Assembly: GCF_004361815.1 (NCBI RefSeq)
Contig: NZ_SNWA01000003.1
Location: 620,001-684,000, forward strand
Direction: 5' to 3'
DNA: 64,000 bases
DNA from: Paraburkholderia sp. BL10I2N1
GTDB lineage: Bacteria; Pseudomonadota; Gammaproteobacteria; Burkholderiales; Burkholderiaceae
In this document: positions 63,171 through 64,000 of the stretch, piece after piece
How positions within the stretch are numbered: position 1 is the stretch's first letter
How the letters are laid out: each line of letters opens with the position of its first letter
Program-made: the position numbers and the translations under genes
Notes under the pieces: model-generated
Database searches by the model: none
What the model was told of the DNA's origin: nothing
What the model saw: the letters and a program-made list of their open reading frames with translations, nothing else

Positions 63171-63823
63171 ACGAATTCACGTTGTGGGATATCGCGCGCA
63201 ATCTGCTGCTTGCCGCGCGCTGGACCGTGCTGCTGTCGCTGATCGCCTTCGTGTGCGGCGGTGCAGTCGGACTTCTGTTGCTGGCGATGCGCGTATCGCC
63301 GTTGCCGTGGCTGCGCCGTATCGTCACGGTCTATGTGGAGCTTTTCCAGGGCACACCGTTGCTGATGCAACTGTTCCTCGCGTTCTTCGGCTTGCCGTTG
63401 CTCGGCGTGGACGTGTCGCCGTGGGCCGCTGCGACGGTAACGTTGACGCTCTACACCAGCGCCTATCTTGCCGATATCTGGCGCGGCTGCGTCGAGGCGG
63501 TGCCGCGCGGGCAGTGGGCCGCAGGCGCGAGTCTCGGCATGACGTTCAGCCAGCAGTTGCGCTACATCGTGTGGCCCCAGGCGAAGAAGATCGCGGTGGC
63601 GCCGACCGTCGGCTTTCTGGTGCAGGTGGTCAAGAGCACGGCGTTGACATCAATCATCGGCTTCATCGAGTTGACCAAGACCGGCTCGATGATCACCAAC
63701 ACAGCGTTCCGCCCGTTTCCAATTTACGGGATGGTCGCATTGATCTACTTTGCCATGTGCTTTCCGCTGACGTTGTACGCGCGCCGGCTGGAGCAGATGC
63801 AACACGCGCAAGGGCGCCGGTGA
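63167..63823 (+). CDS. Polar amino-acid ABC transporter permease (2)
   Basis: A 218-residue permease of the same family: LLLAARWTVLLSLIAFVCGG, VELFQGTPLLMQLFLAFFG, the EAA loop AAGASLGMTFSQQLRYIVWP, and VKSTALTSIIGFIELTKTG. It pairs with permease 1. The start overlaps that gene's stop. The 149 bp before the ATPase gene hold no gene; they include an imperfect repeat but nothing I can name. Confidence 0.87.
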   Translation: MNEFTLWDIARNLLLAARWTVLLSLIAFVCGGAVGLLLLAMRVSPLPWLRRIVTVYVELFQGTPLLMQLFLAFFGLPLLGVDVSPWAAATVTLTLYTSAYLADIWRGCVEAVPRGQWAAGASLGMTFSQQLRYIVWPQAKKIAVAPTVGFLVQVVKSTALTSIIGFIELTKTGSMITNTAFRPFPIYGMVALIYFAMCFPLTLYARRLEQMQHAQGRR

Positions 63824-63972
63824 CAATGGCCAGGATCCGACAGGTCCTGGCGGCAGCCGTTACGCGGCCTTGACGTCGTCTTGTCGTCGGCGCTGCACGG
63901 CGCGCCCTTCGTTCAATGAGCTTTTCCCTTCGTGGCTCGTTCCACGGAACTCAACCAGGAATGGATTTCACA

Positions 63973-64000
63973 ATGATCTCAATCAACAATGTTTCGAAGT
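63973..64000 (+). CDS. ABC transporter ATP-binding protein, 3' end outside window
   Basis: The last 28 bases open MISINNVSK, the usual first strand of polar amino-acid ABC ATPases, directly after two permease genes, so this is very probably the ATPase of the transporter. AGGA lies 12 bases before the ATG; an alternative in-frame ATG at 63961 is too close to it. Nothing else of the protein can be seen. Confidence 0.75.

Overview
The window looks like a Burkholderiales chromosome or megaplasmid (Paraburkholderia, Caballeronia or Burkholderia type). The signs are GC-rich coding sequence, a DUF4148 protein, a Burkholderia-type porin, and remnants of IS66 and ISKra4 elements. No rRNA, tRNA or CRISPR array was seen.

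Left half (1-35.8 kb): a dense acyl-CoA catabolic island. A YCF48-like protein and an MMPL/RND transporter open it. A convergent run of 15 minus-strand genes (18908 down to 3580) follows. It encodes a DUF35 protein, a thiolase-like protein, three tandem crotonases, a dienoyl-CoA-reductase-like SDR, an alpha-methylacyl-CoA racemase, five acyl-CoA dehydrogenases (ACADs), another crotonase, a MaoC hydratase and a CYP101-like cytochrome P450. Divergent from it is a plus-strand operon (19302-23875): ACAD, MaoC-like protein, class III CoA-transferase, and close relatives of BadH and BadI, the enzymes that oxidise and hydrolytically open 2-ketocyclohexanecarboxyl-CoA. A second minus-strand operon (29112-23955) holds an acyl-CoA ligase, an ACAD pair and a crotonase. 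It is divergent from a beta-ketothiolase. An NMO-like flavoprotein with a carboxymuconolactone-decarboxylase-like protein, and an isolated SDR, complete the set.

Six promoters in the island carry the same 23-bp motif, with core GAAC-N3-RTTC and a trailing AAC. This suggests one regulon under a regulator that is not in the window. My reading is that the island degrades an alicyclic, branched (isoprenoid or steroid-like) compound: P450 oxidation, CoA activation, side-chain beta-oxidation with racemisation and possibly retro-aldol cleavage, then BadH/BadI-type ring opening. The substrate is not determined.

Middle (32-49 kb): folE, small exported or membrane proteins with an NTF2-like protein, a LysR regulator, decayed IS elements (37.2-39.8 kb), a complete EmrB/EmrA/NodT-type tripartite efflux operon, then small genes (DUF4148, PlsC, Uma2) separated by poorly coding DNA.

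Right end (49-64 kb): a secreted phosphoesterase, a DUF899 protein, an MgtA-type P-type ATPase preceded by a long leader with two short ORFs (one proline-rich), a porin, a truncated DUF169 gene, and an arginine-type operon (AruI-like decarboxylase, aldehyde dehydrogenase, polar amino-acid ABC transporter) that runs off the window.
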